Assembly (NCBI RefSeq): GCF_003028415.1
Contig: NZ_PYSV01000003.1
Coordinates: 1-64,000 of the forward strand
DNA: 64,000 nucleotides
Direction of reading: 5' to 3'
Source of the DNA: Deinococcus arcticus
GTDB taxonomy: Bacteria > Deinococcota > Deinococci > Deinococcales > Deinococcaceae
Part shown: positions 39,720-51,352 of the stretch, one piece after another
Layout: every line of letters begins with the position of its first letter
Numbering within the stretch: position 1 is the stretch's first letter
Program-made: the position numbers and the translations under genes
Notes under the pieces: model-generated
The model's database searches: none
Seen by the model: only the letters and a program-made list of their open reading frames with translations
What the model was told of the DNA's origin: nothing

Positions 39720-41206
39720 CCCAGCCCGAACTGCGGATTGGCACCGCGCGCCACGCCTTTCCGTTCAGCCGGGGCCTGCTGGTGGAGTCGCTGGTCAACG
39801 CCGGGGCCGACGGCGCGCAGGCCGCCGCCGCCGCCCGGCGCATCGAGCAGCAGTTGCGCCTGGCGCGGCGCACGGTGGTCAGCCCGGCCGAGTTGCAGGC
39901 CCTGATGGTGGAGGTGGCCCGCGACGTGCTGGGCCCAGAGGTGGCCCAGGCCGCCCAGGCGCAGACGCCCGCCTTTACCGACATTCTGGTGGCGGCCAAG
40001 AAGGGCGAGCTGCCCTTTAGCCGGGGCGTGCTGGCCCGTACCCTGGAAGACACGGGGCTGTCCAGCAAAGACGCCTACGCCACGGCCAGCGTGGTGGACA
40101 TCGGCCTGCGCCAGCGCGGCGTGCGCCGCCTCAGCGCCGAGGAGATTGACAACCTCACCGAACAGGCCCTGGCCGAGCGCTACGGCGAACACCTGCGCCT
40201 GACCTACCGCTACCTGCGCCACAACCGGGGCAAACTGGGCGTGATTGGCGAGGGCAGCACGGTGCCCGGCCCCTTTTCCAAGGGCATTCTGGTGCAGTCC
40301 ATGCTGGCCGCCGGGGTCACGCCGGATGTGGCCCGCAAGGTGGCGCGCGTGACCCAGCGCGACCTGCGCGGGCGCGAGGACCGGGTGGTGACCCGGCAGG
40401 CCATTCAGGCCAAGGTGGAAGCCCTGCTGCGCGACGAGGTGGGCCCGGACGTGAGCGCGCGCTACCGCCTGCTGCGGGTGATTCGCCGCCCGCCCCGCCC
40501 GGTTATTGTGCTGCTGGGCGGCGTGTCGGGCACCGGCAAGAGTTTCCTGGCCGCCGAGATTGCCTACCGCCTGGGCATTGCGCGGGTGGTGAGCACCGAT
40601 TCCATCCGTGAGGTCATGCGGGCGATGGTCTCGCCGGCCCTGGTGCCCACCCTGCACGCCAGCACCTTCAACGCCTGGGAGGCGCTGCTGCCCCCCGGCG
40701 CCGAGCGCCCCGAGCGGCCCACGCGCGAGGCGCTGCTGGCGGGCTTCCGCGATCAGGTGGGACAGGTGAGCGTGGGCCTGGGCGCGGTGGTAGAGCGCAG
40801 CGTGCAGGAGGGCAGCAGTCTGGTGCTTGAAGGCGTGCATCTGGTGCCGGGCTACCTGCGCGCCGAGGCCTTTGCGGGCGCGCTGATGGTGCCCATGCTG
40901 GTCACGCTGCCTGACCCGGCCGAGCACCGCCGCCACTTTGAAAGCCGCGACCTGGAAACGGCCGCCAGCCGCCCCATGCACCGCTACATGGCCTATTTCG
41001 ATGAAATCCGCGCCATGCAGGACGAGCTTGAAGCCCTGGCCCGCGCGCAGGGCGTGCCGCTGCTGGACGGCCTGACCCTGGACGAGAGCGCCGAACAGGC
41101 CGTGGACGTGGTGCTGCGGCAGGTGATGGTGGCCCTGACGCCTGAAGAGCGCCAGAACCTGCTGGGCGAGGAATTCAGCGGCACCCGCCTGGACCCGCGC
41201 AGCTAA
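39716..41206 (+). CDS. 2-phosphoglycerate kinase-like P-loop protein with ATP-cone-type N-terminal repeats
   Basis: 496 residues. Three ATP-cone-like modules are visible: [44 protein letters not shown] and [24 protein letters not shown]-loop kinase domain follows, with [26 protein letters not shown] (Walker A near residue 268), [30 protein letters not shown] and [14 protein letters not shown]. The layout matches archaeal 2-phosphoglycerate kinase, which feeds cyclic 2,3-diphosphoglycerate synthesis. The bacterial product is not established. GTG start coupled to a leader ORF. Confidence 0.82.
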   Translation: MTQPELRIGTARHAFPFSRGLLVESLVNAGADGAQAAAAARRIEQQLRLARRTVVSPAELQALMVEVARDVLGPEVAQAAQAQTPAFTDILVAAKKGELPFSRGVLARTLEDTGLSSKDAYATASVVDIGLRQRGVRRLSAEEIDNLTEQALAERYGEHLRLTYRYLRHNRGKLGVIGEGSTVPGPFSKGILVQSMLAAGVTPDVARKVARVTQRDLRGREDRVVTRQAIQAKVEALLRDEVGPDVSARYRLLRVIRRPPRPVIVLLGGVSGTGKSFLAAEIAYRLGIARVVSTDSIREVMRAMVSPALVPTLHASTFNAWEALLPPGAERPERPTREALLAGFRDQVGQVSVGLGAVVERSVQEGSSLVLEGVHLVPGYLRAEAFAGALMVPMLVTLPDPAEHRRHFESRDLETAASRPMHRYMAYFDEIRAMQDELEALARAQGVPLLDGLTLDESAEQAVDVVLRQVMVALTPEERQNLLGEEFSGTRLDPRS

Positions 41207-41269
41207 AGGAAGGACAGGAGGACAGCTCGCCCGACTGGGACTACGGCCCAGGCAAAGCTGGCGTGGCCG

Positions 41270-41434
41270 ACCATGCCCGGACCATCTAGAACAGACCTGG
41301 CCTTCCCCACCCTCGGCGCATTTCCAGCCCCATTCGCAGCAACCCGTCGCCTTTCCTACCCTGCTGCGCCGCTCTGCGCGTCCCTTCGGTCGACACCACG
41401 CCGTCACCGGTCACGGCACCTTTTGAAACTGATA
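41270..41434 (+). repeat. ATACGG-type repeat, divergent copy C5
   Basis: Aligns with the family by CCCACCCTCGGCGCATTTCC, TTTCCTACCCTGCTG and a right-hand stem CCGT-C-ACCGGT-C-ACGG in place of CCGTAAC-GA-GTTACGG, ending GATAC. It shares its terminal ATAC with the next copy, which is inverted. The stretch 41207-41269 shows nothing else. Confidence 0.5.
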
Positions 41435-41590
41435 CGAGTTCCGAGAAATTTCGTCACACATGACGAAATTGTTCCGACCGGAGGGCGCAGGAATAAATGC
41501 GGATTTCCGGGAATTGGACTGGCACAGCGCCGAAGGCGGGGAACATCGCCCTTCTTCCCGGATGTTACGGAAATGGACGGCAGTCCGTAT
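41432..41590 (-). repeat. ATACGG-type repeat, copy C6
   Basis: Full copy in reverse orientation with ATAC and CCGTAT ends. Its right-hand hairpin is AATTTCGTCA-TGTG-TGACGAAATT, showing paired substitutions relative to AATTCCGTAAC/GTTACGGAATT. No gene was seen in 41591-41788. Confidence 0.8.
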
Positions 41591-41788
41591 CAGTCAGCCC
41601 TGGGCCTCTCTCGGCCGAAGGCCCAGAAAGATTTCTGGCTGGCTTCGACCACCTGCGCTCAGTCGAGATACAGAACAGCTCCTTGCACACAGCCCAGGCA
41701 TGGGTGACAGAGAAGGGTGAGCCACACTGTTCAGCCGCGTGCTCACCCCAAATCTGCCACCAGCGGCAGAAACTTCTTTCTTCCTGCC

Positions 41789-42205
41789 TCAGCGCACGGT
41801 CAGGCGCACATCCACATTCCCCCTGGTCGCCACGCTGTAGGGGCAGACCTCGTGGGCGGCGTGCATCAGGGCCTGGGCCTGCTCTGGGCTCAGGCCGGGA
41901 AAGTGGCCCTGGAGTTCCACGTCCAGCGCAAAGCTCAGGCCCTCGCGGCGCAGACCCACCTGGGCGCTGACGGTGCTGGCAGGGTCCAGGTCCAGTTTCT
42001 GACGCCGGGCGATCACGCCCAGGGCGCCCAGGAAGCAGGCCGCGTAGCCCGCCGCAAACAGCTGCTCGGGGTTGGTGCCGGGGCCGTCGTCGCCGCCCAT
42101 TCCGGCGGGCACACTCAGGGTCAGGTTCAGGCGGCCGTCATCGCTGCGGACGGTGCCGGCGCGGCCTCCGGTGGCGGCGGCGTGGGCGGTGTACAGGTTG
42201 CTCAT
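41789..42205 (-). CDS. Organic hydroperoxide resistance protein (Ohr, OsmC family)
   Basis: 138 residues. Reduces organic hydroperoxides using dithiols. Visible: LYTAHAAATGGRAGTVRSDDGRLNLTLSVP, NPEQLFAAGYAACFLGALGVIARRQ with the first reactive Cys, and EVCPYSVATRGNVDVRLTV with the second. Length matches the family (about 140). ATG at 42205, with CATGCT 7 bases upstream. No OhrR-type regulator gene is adjacent. Confidence 0.93.
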   Translation of the reverse strand: MSNLYTAHAAATGGRAGTVRSDDGRLNLTLSVPAGMGGDDGPGTNPEQLFAAGYAACFLGALGVIARRQKLDLDPASTVSAQVGLRREGLSFALDVELQGHFPGLSPEQAQALMHAAHEVCPYSVATRGNVDVRLTVR

Positions 42206-42297
42206 GTGCGTCAGCATGGCCCGCCCTGGCCCGGGGCAACGGCGTGGTGGCCCACAAAGCGGGTGTTCCTGCGTGGGGGGCAAGGCCCGGGCCGCTT

Positions 42298-43152
42298 CTA
42301 CCAGACGCGCACGCGCACATAGGCGCGGTCGGCATACCCGTCCTGCCCGGGGCGATGGGGCCGCACATAGGGAAAGCGCGTGATCAGCAGCGGGTCGGCG
42401 GCCAGCAGGTCGTCGAGATGGCGCTCACTGGCCGCCAGGGTGGGCAGCACTGCCGGGTAGCCGCCGCTGGCCAGACAGACCTCGCGCGGGCCGGAGGGCA
42501 GCACAAAGACGCGCAGATGCTCGTCGGGGACCGGGCGGCCATTCACCAGGCCGTAACCGAAGGGGCCGGTGGTGTTGGCCAGCGCCGCGTGCGCCGCCAG
42601 CAGCGGGGCCAGGGTGGGCTGGGCCGGGTCGTCGCGGCGCAGGGCGGCCGGGGTGTGGTGGGCCTCGCCGCGCGCCAGCAGCGCGTGCAAAAACACCGCG
42701 CGTGCCTGGGCCGCCGCCGCCAATGAGGGCAGCAGACTGGGCAGGCCGTGGGGCGCCTGGGCCCCGGTGCCGCCGTCCCAGTGCACCCCCACCGCCCCCA
42801 GCTGCCAGACCTCACGCCGGGCGCTGCTGACAGCCGCCACGGCGCAGGCCACCTGCAGGCGTGCCCCCGCCCCAGACAGGCGGCCGACCGCCTGCTCCAG
42901 GGCGCGGGTCAGGCGGTCGGCGGCGTCGCGCAGGTCGGCGGTGGGGGGCAGGTCGCGCAGGGCAGCGGCCCCCACCCCGGCGGCAAACCGGGCCGGGGGC
43001 AGGTCGTGGGGGCGCGCACCCCCGGTGGTGGCCCCAAAACTCAGGCCCGCCACCACGGCGACGTGGTGGGGCGTGACCACCAGCAGATCGGCGCCGTCTT
43101 CCGGCTGCCCGGTCCGGGCCCGAACGCTGGATTCCACGACCTGCAGCGGCAT
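42298..43152 (-). CDS. Hypothetical protein, possibly related to PP2C-like phosphatases
   Basis: 284 residues, Ala-rich, no membrane segment. The order VVESSVRARTGQPEDGADLLVVTPHHVAVVAGLSFGATTGG followed later by GPFGYGLVNG and LRVFVLPSGPREVCLASGGYPAV resembles the strand order of PP2C-type phosphatases, but the usual metal-binding aspartates (DG in the first motif, GD..R in the last) are missing. If related, it is inactive or diverged. TAGCAT lies 6 bases before the ATG. Confidence 0.55.
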   Translation of the reverse strand: MPLQVVESSVRARTGQPEDGADLLVVTPHHVAVVAGLSFGATTGGARPHDLPPARFAAGVGAAALRDLPPTADLRDAADRLTRALEQAVGRLSGAGARLQVACAVAAVSSARREVWQLGAVGVHWDGGTGAQAPHGLPSLLPSLAAAAQARAVFLHALLARGEAHHTPAALRRDDPAQPTLAPLLAAHAALANTTGPFGYGLVNGRPVPDEHLRVFVLPSGPREVCLASGGYPAVLPTLAASERHLDDLLAADPLLITRFPYVRPHRPGQDGYADRAYVRVRVW

Positions 43153-43226
43153 GGGCCCATGCTACCGCGTCCTGGCGGGCGCCCGGCATCCAGCTGCGGC
43201 CGGGCCCCGGGGGGCCCACGTGCTTC

Positions 43227-43350
43227 TAAGGACGTTGCACCTCACGTTACGACTTTGCAGGAGAGCACCGCAAAGTCTCCACTCCCAGTGCAACGTCCTT
43301 TTTTCGATACTCGCTCCGCTCGGTTGATCTAAAGATCAACAGCGAGCGAC

Positions 43351-43353
<3 letters not shown>
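43227..43353 (+). repeat. Modular repeat element, copy R5 (A-type core, alpha tail)
   Basis: TAAGGACG, outer stem GGACGTTGCACC with partner AGTGCAACGTCC (one substitution), inner stem GACTTTGC/GCAAAGTC, then a T-run, a shortened tail (CTCGCTCCGCTCGG) and GTTGATCTAAAGATCAAC, ending GCGACTTA. The last TTA is, on the minus strand, the stop codon of pdxH. Confidence 0.85.
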
Positions 43354-43997
<644 letters not shown>

Positions 43998-44001
<4 letters not shown>

Positions 44002-44840
44002 AGCTTCTCCGGGCGGGGGCGCAGAGGCTGACAGACCGGGCAGAAGTGGGTGCCGCGCCCGCCCAGTACGATTTTCTCGATGCTGGCGCCACAGCGGTCG
44101 CACGGCTGGCCCCCCCGGCCATAGGCGTGGTGCTGGCGCTGAAACTCACCCGGCTCGCCGTCGTGCTGGCGGTAGTTGCCGGCGCCGTCGCCCAGGCTGC
44201 TGCCGCCGGCCGCCACCGCGCGGCCCATCACCTCGCGCACGGCGTGGAACAGGCGCCCGGCTTCCTCGCGGGTCAGGCGGGTCTGGGCGGGATGCAGCTG
44301 CGCGGCCCACAGGCTTTCATCGGCGTAGATGTTGCCCACGCCGCTCACGGGTTTCTGGGACAGCAGCCAGGGTTTCACCGGGCCACAGGTCGCCGCCAGC
44401 CGGGCAAAGTCCTCTTCCCGGAAGTCGTCCGAGAGCGGTTCGGGGCCCATGGCCAGCAGGGTGGGGTGCCCGGCGTACTGCCCGGCCGGCACCACCGCCA
44501 TCTTGCCGAAGCGGCGCGGATCGTCGAAATACAGCTCGCCGCTGTCGGTGCGCAGGGTCACGCGGGTGTGCGGCCCCCGTTCCAGGCGAAAGCCCCCGGT
44601 CATCCCCAGATGCACCAGCAGTTCGAGGTCGTGGGCGTCGTCGTGGGCGGCACTCTGCTCGACCAGATGCAGCAGCAGGTACTTGCCCCGGCGGCTGAGG
44701 CCCGCAATGCGGCGCCCGCTGGCCCGGTGGGTATCGCGGTAGCGGTGCGGGGCGTCATGCAGCACCTCCAGAATCGTGCGGCCCGACAGCAGCGGCTCGA
44801 TCTTGCGGCGGGTGGTTTCCACTTCCGGCAGTTCCGGCAT
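43998..44840 (-). CDS. mutM: Formamidopyrimidine-DNA glycosylase MutM (Fpg)
   Basis: 280 residues. Removes 8-oxoguanine and formamidopyrimidines and nicks the abasic site. Catalytic PELPEVET after the start Met, [11 protein letters not shown] with the conserved Lys, GLGMTG-type [33 protein letters not shown], and the C-terminal zinc finger [31 protein letters not shown] lies 6 bases before the ATG (leaderless). Co-transcribed with pdxH. Confidence 0.96.
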
Positions 44841-44923
44841 GGGGGCAGCATAGCCCTGCCGGTGGGCGCACAACTGCGGCGCAGGGGACGGTCAGGGGCC
44901 GCAGACGGTCAGGGCGCAGACGA

Positions 44924-45406
44924 TCAGGGAAAGTACACCTGGCTGACCTTCAGCACCCGTGTGCCGTCCAGGCGCAGGCGCACCACCTCGCCGGCAAAGG
45001 GCCAGCAGGCGCCGGGCTGACCCTTCCACGACGCCACAAAGCGCGTCAGCGATACCGGCTTGGGGACAATGTTGGCGGTGTCCACCCCGGGCTTCTCGGC
45101 GCAGGACAGCTCGAAGACGGTGCGGGCATCGGTCTTCAGGGTGCGCAGCTGCGGGTTCACGTTGCGGGTCAGCAGGCCGCTGGGCGGCAGGGCGGCCTGA
45201 AAGGCGCGGGTATCCGGGTAGTACCCCAGCCTCACGGCGCGGGCGGCGTCCTCTGGGGCACCGGAGAACACCTCGATGTAGTCCAGGGTCATGGTCATCA
45301 GGCCCCCCTGCACCTTCGCGGCCTTGAGCAGGGCATACTGCGTGACTGGCGCGGCCAGGGCAGACGGCGCCAGGACGGCCAGGGCGAGGGCCAGCAGATG
45401 GTTCAT
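44924..45406 (-). CDS. Secreted hypothetical protein
   Basis: 160 residues with signal peptide LLALALAVLAPSALA and two cysteines in the mature part (ELSCAEKPG, QPGACWPF). No family recognised. TACGCT lies 6 bases before the ATG. It is divergent from the pyroglutamyl peptidase gene. Confidence 0.7.
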   Translation of the reverse strand: MNHLLALALAVLAPSALAAPVTQYALLKAAKVQGGLMTMTLDYIEVFSGAPEDAARAVRLGYYPDTRAFQAALPPSGLLTRNVNPQLRTLKTDARTVFELSCAEKPGVDTANIVPKPVSLTRFVASWKGQPGACWPFAGEVVRLRLDGTRVLKVSQVYFP

Positions 45407-45452
45407 GCCCCGAGCGTACCCTGCACCCCGGACAGCCCGCTATCCTCCGGCT

Positions 45453-46091
45453 GTGCCCACCCTTTTGCTGACGGGCTTTGAGCCCTTTCACACCCACCCG
45501 GACAACCCCAGTGCCCGCGCGGCGCGTGAGCTGCATGGCCTTCAGGTGGGCAGCTATCGCATTGAATCGGCGCTGTTGCCGGTCGAGCCACACGCGGCCG
45601 GCGCGCAGGTGGCCGGCCTGCTGGACCGCGTGCGCCCCCAGGCCGTGCTGCTGACCGGGCTGGCGGCCGGGCGGCCCCAGGTGACCCTGGAACGGGTGGC
45701 GGTGAACGTCATGGATTTCGCCATTCCCGACAACGCCGGGCACACCTACCGTGACCAGCCGGCCGGGCCCGCCGGGGCGCCCGCCGCCTATCTGAGCACA
45801 TGGCCGCTGCGCGCCACCCTGGCCGCGTGGCGCGCAGCCGGCATTCCGGGCCACATCTCCAACACGGCGGGCCTGTACGTGTGCAACTTTGTGCTGTACC
45901 GCGCGCTGCACCATCTGGCGACAGGCGGGCGCGGAGGGATTCCGTGCGCGTTTGTGCATGTGCCGGCCAACCCGGCCGTGGCCCTGGCGTGGCCGGAGGA
46001 CCGCCCGCCCCTGCCCTACCTGCCCGACGCCGAGATTGTGCGGGCTGTGCGGGTGGCGGCCGAAGCCCTTGCCCTGGGTGAGGGGACCTGA
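45453..46091 (+). CDS. pcp: Pyroglutamyl-peptidase I
   Basis: 212-residue cytoplasmic cysteine peptidase removing N-terminal pyroglutamate. Marks: LLTGFEPFHTHPDNPSARA, the Glu motif LTGLAAGRPQVTLERVAVN, the catalytic Cys in SNTAGLYVCNFVLYRALHHL, and a His in FVHVPANP. Length is standard. GTG start only 6 bases after TATCCT (45441-45446), so leaderless. Confidence 0.92.
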   Translation: MPTLLLTGFEPFHTHPDNPSARAARELHGLQVGSYRIESALLPVEPHAAGAQVAGLLDRVRPQAVLLTGLAAGRPQVTLERVAVNVMDFAIPDNAGHTYRDQPAGPAGAPAAYLSTWPLRATLAAWRAAGIPGHISNTAGLYVCNFVLYRALHHLATGGRGGIPCAFVHVPANPAVALAWPEDRPPLPYLPDAEIVRAVRVAAEALALGEGT

Positions 46092-46097
46092 GCCCCC

Positions 46098-46397
46098 TCA
46101 GGGAAACGGCGCGCGGCCCGGCACCCAGGCGCCCTGTTCGCCGCCGGTCCAGTGCCACTCGCCCCCCGGGGGGCGGGCGGCCAGCGCCGCTTCCACGGCG
46201 GCCAGGGGCACGCGGCGGGCAAAACGGGTGCGGGCGTGCCACGCCCCCAGCGCGGCGCCAGGCTGGGCCGGACGCAGGCCCCGCAGCGCCGCCCAGGCGC
46301 GGTTGACTGCCAGATCGAACAGCGCGGGCGGCGCTGCGCCGGCCGGGGCCACGCCGTCCGGACTGGGGTCGGTCAGAAAGGGGCGATCTGGGGGCAT
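46098..46397 (-). CDS. Small hypothetical protein
   Basis: 99 residues, Pro/Ala/Arg-rich, with no recognised domain. Begins one base after the DinB-like gene stop on the minus strand, so it is probably co-transcribed. It could be an artefact of GC-rich coding bias, but the tight packing favours a real gene. Confidence 0.5.
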   Translation of the reverse strand: MPPDRPFLTDPSPDGVAPAGAAPPALFDLAVNRAWAALRGLRPAQPGAALGAWHARTRFARRVPLAAVEAALAARPPGGEWHWTGGEQGAWVPGRAPFP

Positions 46398-46398
46398 C

Positions 46399-46779
46399 TC
46401 AGACCACGAGGGGGCGGCGGGCCAGGGCGGCGATCTGCCCGGCGTGCCACACCGTGTGGCGGGCCAGGGCCATGAGGGCGTCCTGCACGGTGGGGCCAGC
46501 GGGCACCAGCGCGCGCAGAAGAAGTTCGGGGGGCAGGGCGCGGGCGGCAGCCACCTCCCAGGCCATCAGGCGCGTGAGGCCCGCGTCTTCCGGGGGGACC
46601 GGGCCACCCACGGCGGCCACACGCGCCCAGCCGTCGTATTTCACGGCGCGCAGGTGGGCGCTCAGCGCAGCCACCCGGGGATGCGGCTGGCCGTCCACCC
46701 GCACCAGCGCCGCGCGCACGCTGTGGGTGGGGGCGTGGTTGGCGGCGTCCAGCAGGGTGGCCAGCAGGTCCGGGGTCAT
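46399..46779 (-). CDS. DinB-like (YfiT/DinB) four-helix protein
   Basis: 126 residues. The C-terminal HTVWHAGQIA is the DinB metal-binding helix (HxxxHxxxQ-like), and a single helix bundle is predicted by pattern. DinB-family proteins expanded strongly in Deinococcus and include thiol transferases; this one is short and lacks an obvious first metal His. Starts 9 bases after the preceding gene ends. Confidence 0.65.
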   Translation of the reverse strand: MTPDLLATLLDAANHAPTHSVRAALVRVDGQPHPRVAALSAHLRAVKYDGWARVAAVGGPVPPEDAGLTRLMAWEVAAARALPPELLLRALVPAGPTVQDALMALARHTVWHAGQIAALARRPLVV

Positions 46780-46788
46780 GGGCGGGCC

Positions 46789-47283
46789 TCAGGCGAGGCG
46801 AAAGGCGTCGCCGTCGCGCACCAGTCGCCCCAGGTCCAGCATGCGCGCGGTCACGGCCTGGGCCTGGGCCTCGTTCAGGGGGCTGCCGGCGCGCAGGTCG
46901 TCCAGGGTAAAACGCCCGCCCCGGCGGTGGGCCAGCCGGTACACCATGCGCTCCTGCACGTCCAGGCGCGGGGTGGCGCTGAGGCGGCGGCCAAAGCTGC
47001 GCCACACCAGGACCCCCACGACCAGCCCGATGAGCAGCGCCAGGGGAATCAGGCTCTCGGCCAGGGCCGGGTCACCCACCTGCCGCCCCAGGGCCTGCAA
47101 CTGGCGCTGGGCCTCTTCGGTCTGTGCCTGGGTGCCGCTCTCGCGCAGGCGCCGCAGAGCCCCGCGCGCCCGCAGGTAGGCGAACACGCCCCCCAGGTCG
47201 CCGCGCACAAAGACGGCGCCGTAGGCGATCAGGGCGGCCGAGCACCCGGCAATGAAGGTCAGGGCAAGTCGCTGCACGTTCAC
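46789..47283 (-). CDS. Membrane protein with C-terminal winged-helix-like region
   Basis: 164 residues. Two hydrophobic segments (LALTFIAGCSAALIAYGAVFV and LIPLALLIGLVVGVLVW) flank a charged helix of about 45 residues. The C-terminus (RMVYRLAHRRGGRFTLDDLRAGSPLNEAQAQAVTARMLDLGRLVRDGDAFRL) looks like a small winged-helix domain. Function unknown. GTG start 6 bases after TAGCAT. Confidence 0.65.
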   Translation of the reverse strand: MNVQRLALTFIAGCSAALIAYGAVFVRGDLGGVFAYLRARGALRRLRESGTQAQTEEAQRQLQALGRQVGDPALAESLIPLALLIGLVVGVLVWRSFGRRLSATPRLDVQERMVYRLAHRRGGRFTLDDLRAGSPLNEAQAQAVTARMLDLGRLVRDGDAFRLA

Positions 47284-47407
47284 GGCTCCATGCTACGGGA
47301 GGCGCGGCCCACCCAACAGGGCCCGGCGCCCTTTCGGCAGTGGTGGGCCTACAAGCGGGAGGCCCGGCGCAAAGTCAGGGGTGAACACCCTGAAGAGTGC
47401 CCAGGCC

Positions 47408-50268
47408 CTACCGGCGCCCCTGGCCCAGGCGACGCACCCGGCGCACGGCTGCGCGCAACTCGGCCAGGGGGCCTGCGGGGTCGCCCGGGGCGTAGCGCGC
47501 GGCGTGGTAGGCCCGCAACACGGCCTGCAGGGCGGGCGCCTGTTCGGGGGCCAGGGCACTTAAGCGGGCCACGTAGGCGGCGGCCGTCTCGCCCGGCGCC
47601 CGGGGCAGGCCGGCGCGGCCGGTCAGGTCGTGCAGCAGGCGGGCGGCCGGGTCCGCCGGCGCGGCGCGGCGGCGCAGCAGGGCCAGGGCCGGCAGCAGGG
47701 TCAGGGCCACCACCACCGGCAGCAGCAGCAGGTAGGCAGGCTGGCCCACCCCCCCCAGGCCGGCGCGGGCCAGCAGGCCAGCCTGCCGCTCGCCGTCGTA
47801 GTCCACCACGAGTTCGTTCCAGCGGTTCTGCAGGGCGTCCAGGCGCAGCCGCAGCCGCGACAGGGCGCTGGGGGCCAGCGGCGTGGTGGCGTCCGGGCGG
47901 GTCAGGGCTGTCTGCAGCCCGGCCTGCACCCGCGCCGGGGCAATGGCCGCCGTGGGGTCCACGCGCACCCAGCCCTGAGCGGGCAGCCACACCTCGGTCC
48001 AGGCGTGGGCGTCGCGCTGGCGCACGATCAGGTAGTCGCCCTGGGGGTTCAGTTCGCCGCCCTGGTAGCCGCCCACCACGCGGGCACTCAGGCCAGCGGC
48101 GCGCATGAGAAAGGCAAAGGCGCTGGCGTAGTGCTCGCAAAAGCCGGTGCGGGCACTGAACAAAAAGGCGTCTATGCGGTCCTGGGCGGGCAGTGTGGGC
48201 GGCGAGAGGGTATAGGTAAAGCCCCCCTCACGCAGGTACTTCAGGCCTGCCTGCACCCGCGCCCCGGGGGCCAGCCCCTGCCAGGAGCGGCCCAGCGCCG
48301 CCGCGCGCGGGCTCTGGGCCTGGGGCAGAAAGAGGTTGAAGTTCAGCCGCTCGGCGTCTTCCTGGCGGCCCAGACGGGCCGGTCGGCTTTCCAGGTCCAG
48401 GCGCCGCCGGGCGGTGACCGGGCGAAAAGTTACGGCCTGAAAGGCAGTGGATAAAAAGGCCCCGTCCGGCACGCGGGTGGGCACATCCAGCGCCAGCAGC
48501 CACGGCGTGCCGCTGGGTTCCAGGGTCAGGGTGTAGCGCTGCGCCGGGCCGGTGGGCTCCACGCTGGGGCTGATCCGGCCGCCGCGCACCTGCCGCCACG
48601 TCTGGCCGTCATAGGCTTCGTAAACGGGGCCGCGCCAGTACAGGGCCTGCTGCGGGGGCGGGGCCCCGTCAAAGTCGGCGCGAAAGGCCACAGCGTCACT
48701 CTGGGCCAGGTTGCTGAACTCGCCGGCGCGGATCTCGCTGGACAGGCCGGACACCGCCTGTCCCTGCACCGGCAACTGCCACAGCGGCGCTTCGGGGCGC
48801 GGAAACAGCACGAACAGGGCCAGGGCCAGCGGCGCGGCCAGCCCCAGCAGGGTGGTGGCCCGGCCCAGGGCGGCGCGGTCCAGCCCCAGGCGGCCCCGCC
48901 CCGCGCCGGGCACGCGCCACGCGGGCACCGCGGCCAGCAGCAGCGCCGCCGACAGCACGGTGTGCGCGGCTGTCAGCGGCCCCTGGCTGAAGAAATAGTG
49001 CGTGCTGGTGGTAAACAGCCCCAGCAGCACCAGCAGCTGGCCGTCGCGGCGGGTGCGGCTCTCGGCCACTTTCAGGGCCAGCAACAAGGCCAGAAAGGCG
49101 GTGCCCGCGTCGCGCCCCAGCAGGGTGCCGTACACGGCGTTCAGGGCCGCGCCGCCGCCCACGGCCAGCAGCCCCAGCACCCAGGTGGGCAGGGGCGGCC
49201 GGGGCGCGGCCGGGCGGGTGCGCCATGCGGCGTGCAGCAGCAGGGCCGCGACCACCGCGCTCAGCCACACGGGCGCGCGCAGGGCGGTGGGGGCCAGGGT
49301 CAGGGCCAGGGCCAGCAGGGTGCCGCGCAGGGCGGCCGGGCTGGGGGCCCCGGGGGTGGGGGCCGCCTTGGCCGGCTCTTCGGCGGGCAGCGGGGCGTGC
49401 AGGGCCAGGGTGCGCCCGGCCGCCAGGGCGTGGGCCTCGCCCTGGCCCGCAGGCAGCTGGGCCCCCGGCAGTTGCAGGGCAAACGGCACGCCCTGGCGCC
49501 CCAGTTCCGCCACCCAGGCGCTCAGGCGCGACAGCCGGGCTTCGGGGGGGCCGGCCGTGTCGGCCCAGTCCAGCAGGCGGGCGCGGCCCTGCGCGGCGTC
49601 GGTTTCACGGGTCAGCAGGGCGCCGGTGCGCGCCACGTGCCGCCACGACACCTGCCGGGGCGAGTCGCCCGGGGCGTAGGGCCGCAGCCCCGCAAACTCC
49701 TCGTCGCCCTTCGTGCGGCCTCCGCCCTCGCCTGCCCCGGGCAGGGTGCGCGCCGGGGCGGGCGGGGCCCCCACCTCGGGGGCCGGGTGGACCAGCAGGG
49801 TCAGGGGCGCGGGAGCCGGCAGCGGCACGCGCCAGAGCCCCAGGCGGTCATACACCTGCGCGGCGGCGCTCACGGTCAGTGGGCCCCGGCGCGGGGTGGG
49901 CAGGGCCAGCGTGAGGGGCCCCGCCTCCCCCACCAGGGCCCAGGTGCCTGCCGCACGCTGCTGCCCGCCGCGCAGGCTCAGGCCCAGGGCGCCGTCGCCG
50001 CCGCCACTGACCGTCACCTGCACGGCAACCTCGCCCCCGGCGGTGGCGCTGGGCGGCGGGTGCAGGGTGAGGGCCACGCCACGCGCGGCGCGCAGGGCCT
50101 GGGTGGCGCTCATGACCCACACGCCGCCCAGCAGAAAGGTCAGGCCGTAGCCCAGGCTCAGGCCATAGTTCACGCAGCCGATCAGGGTGAGCAGAATGAC
50201 CAGCAAAAAGGCCACGCCAAAGCCGGTGGGCCGCAGGGTCAGGGGCGGGGCAGCCACGGCGGGGCCCT

Positions 50269-50272
<4 letters not shown>
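47408..50272 (-). CDS. DUF58 - TgpA/transglutaminase fusion protein
   Basis: 954 residues. The N-terminal part has two membrane helices and a DUF58 region (AGLRPYAPGDSPRQVSWRHVARTGALLTRE). A TgpA-type multi-helix segment follows (about 330-510), then a periplasmic transglutaminase-like domain with Cys712 (RTGFCEHYASAFAFLMRAAGLSARVVGGYQGGE), His756 (DAHAWTEVW) and Asp772 (VRVDPTAAI), then a last helix and a cytoplasmic tail. DUF58 and TgpA proteins are usually separate. TTG start overlaps the MoxR gene stop (TTGA); GTG at 50257 is the alternative. Substrate unknown. Confidence 0.88.
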
Positions 50273-51219
<947 letters not shown>

Positions 51220-51352
51220 AGGCCCGCAGCGTAGCGGGCAGGGTCTGACAAAACTGCAACCCTGCGCTCAGGCTTCAGGAGAGGTGAAAGGGGGTGCAGG
51301 GTGTGGACTGTAGGGAGCCGGGGCGGCTGGCCACGGGCCCTATGCTGGGGCG

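Noticed and set aside
38819..41407. A very long minus-strand open frame continuing upstream of the polyphosphate glucokinase start
   Set aside because: It is antisense to the TetR and 2-phosphoglycerate kinase-like genes, and its residue composition (Gln/Gly/His/Ala/Arg-rich, no motifs) is that of a GC-rich shadow frame. Only 38039-38818 carries ROK motifs.
42298..43152. Calling this protein a PP2C phosphatase
   Set aside because: Only the strand order is similar. The metal-binding aspartates expected in the motifs are missing.
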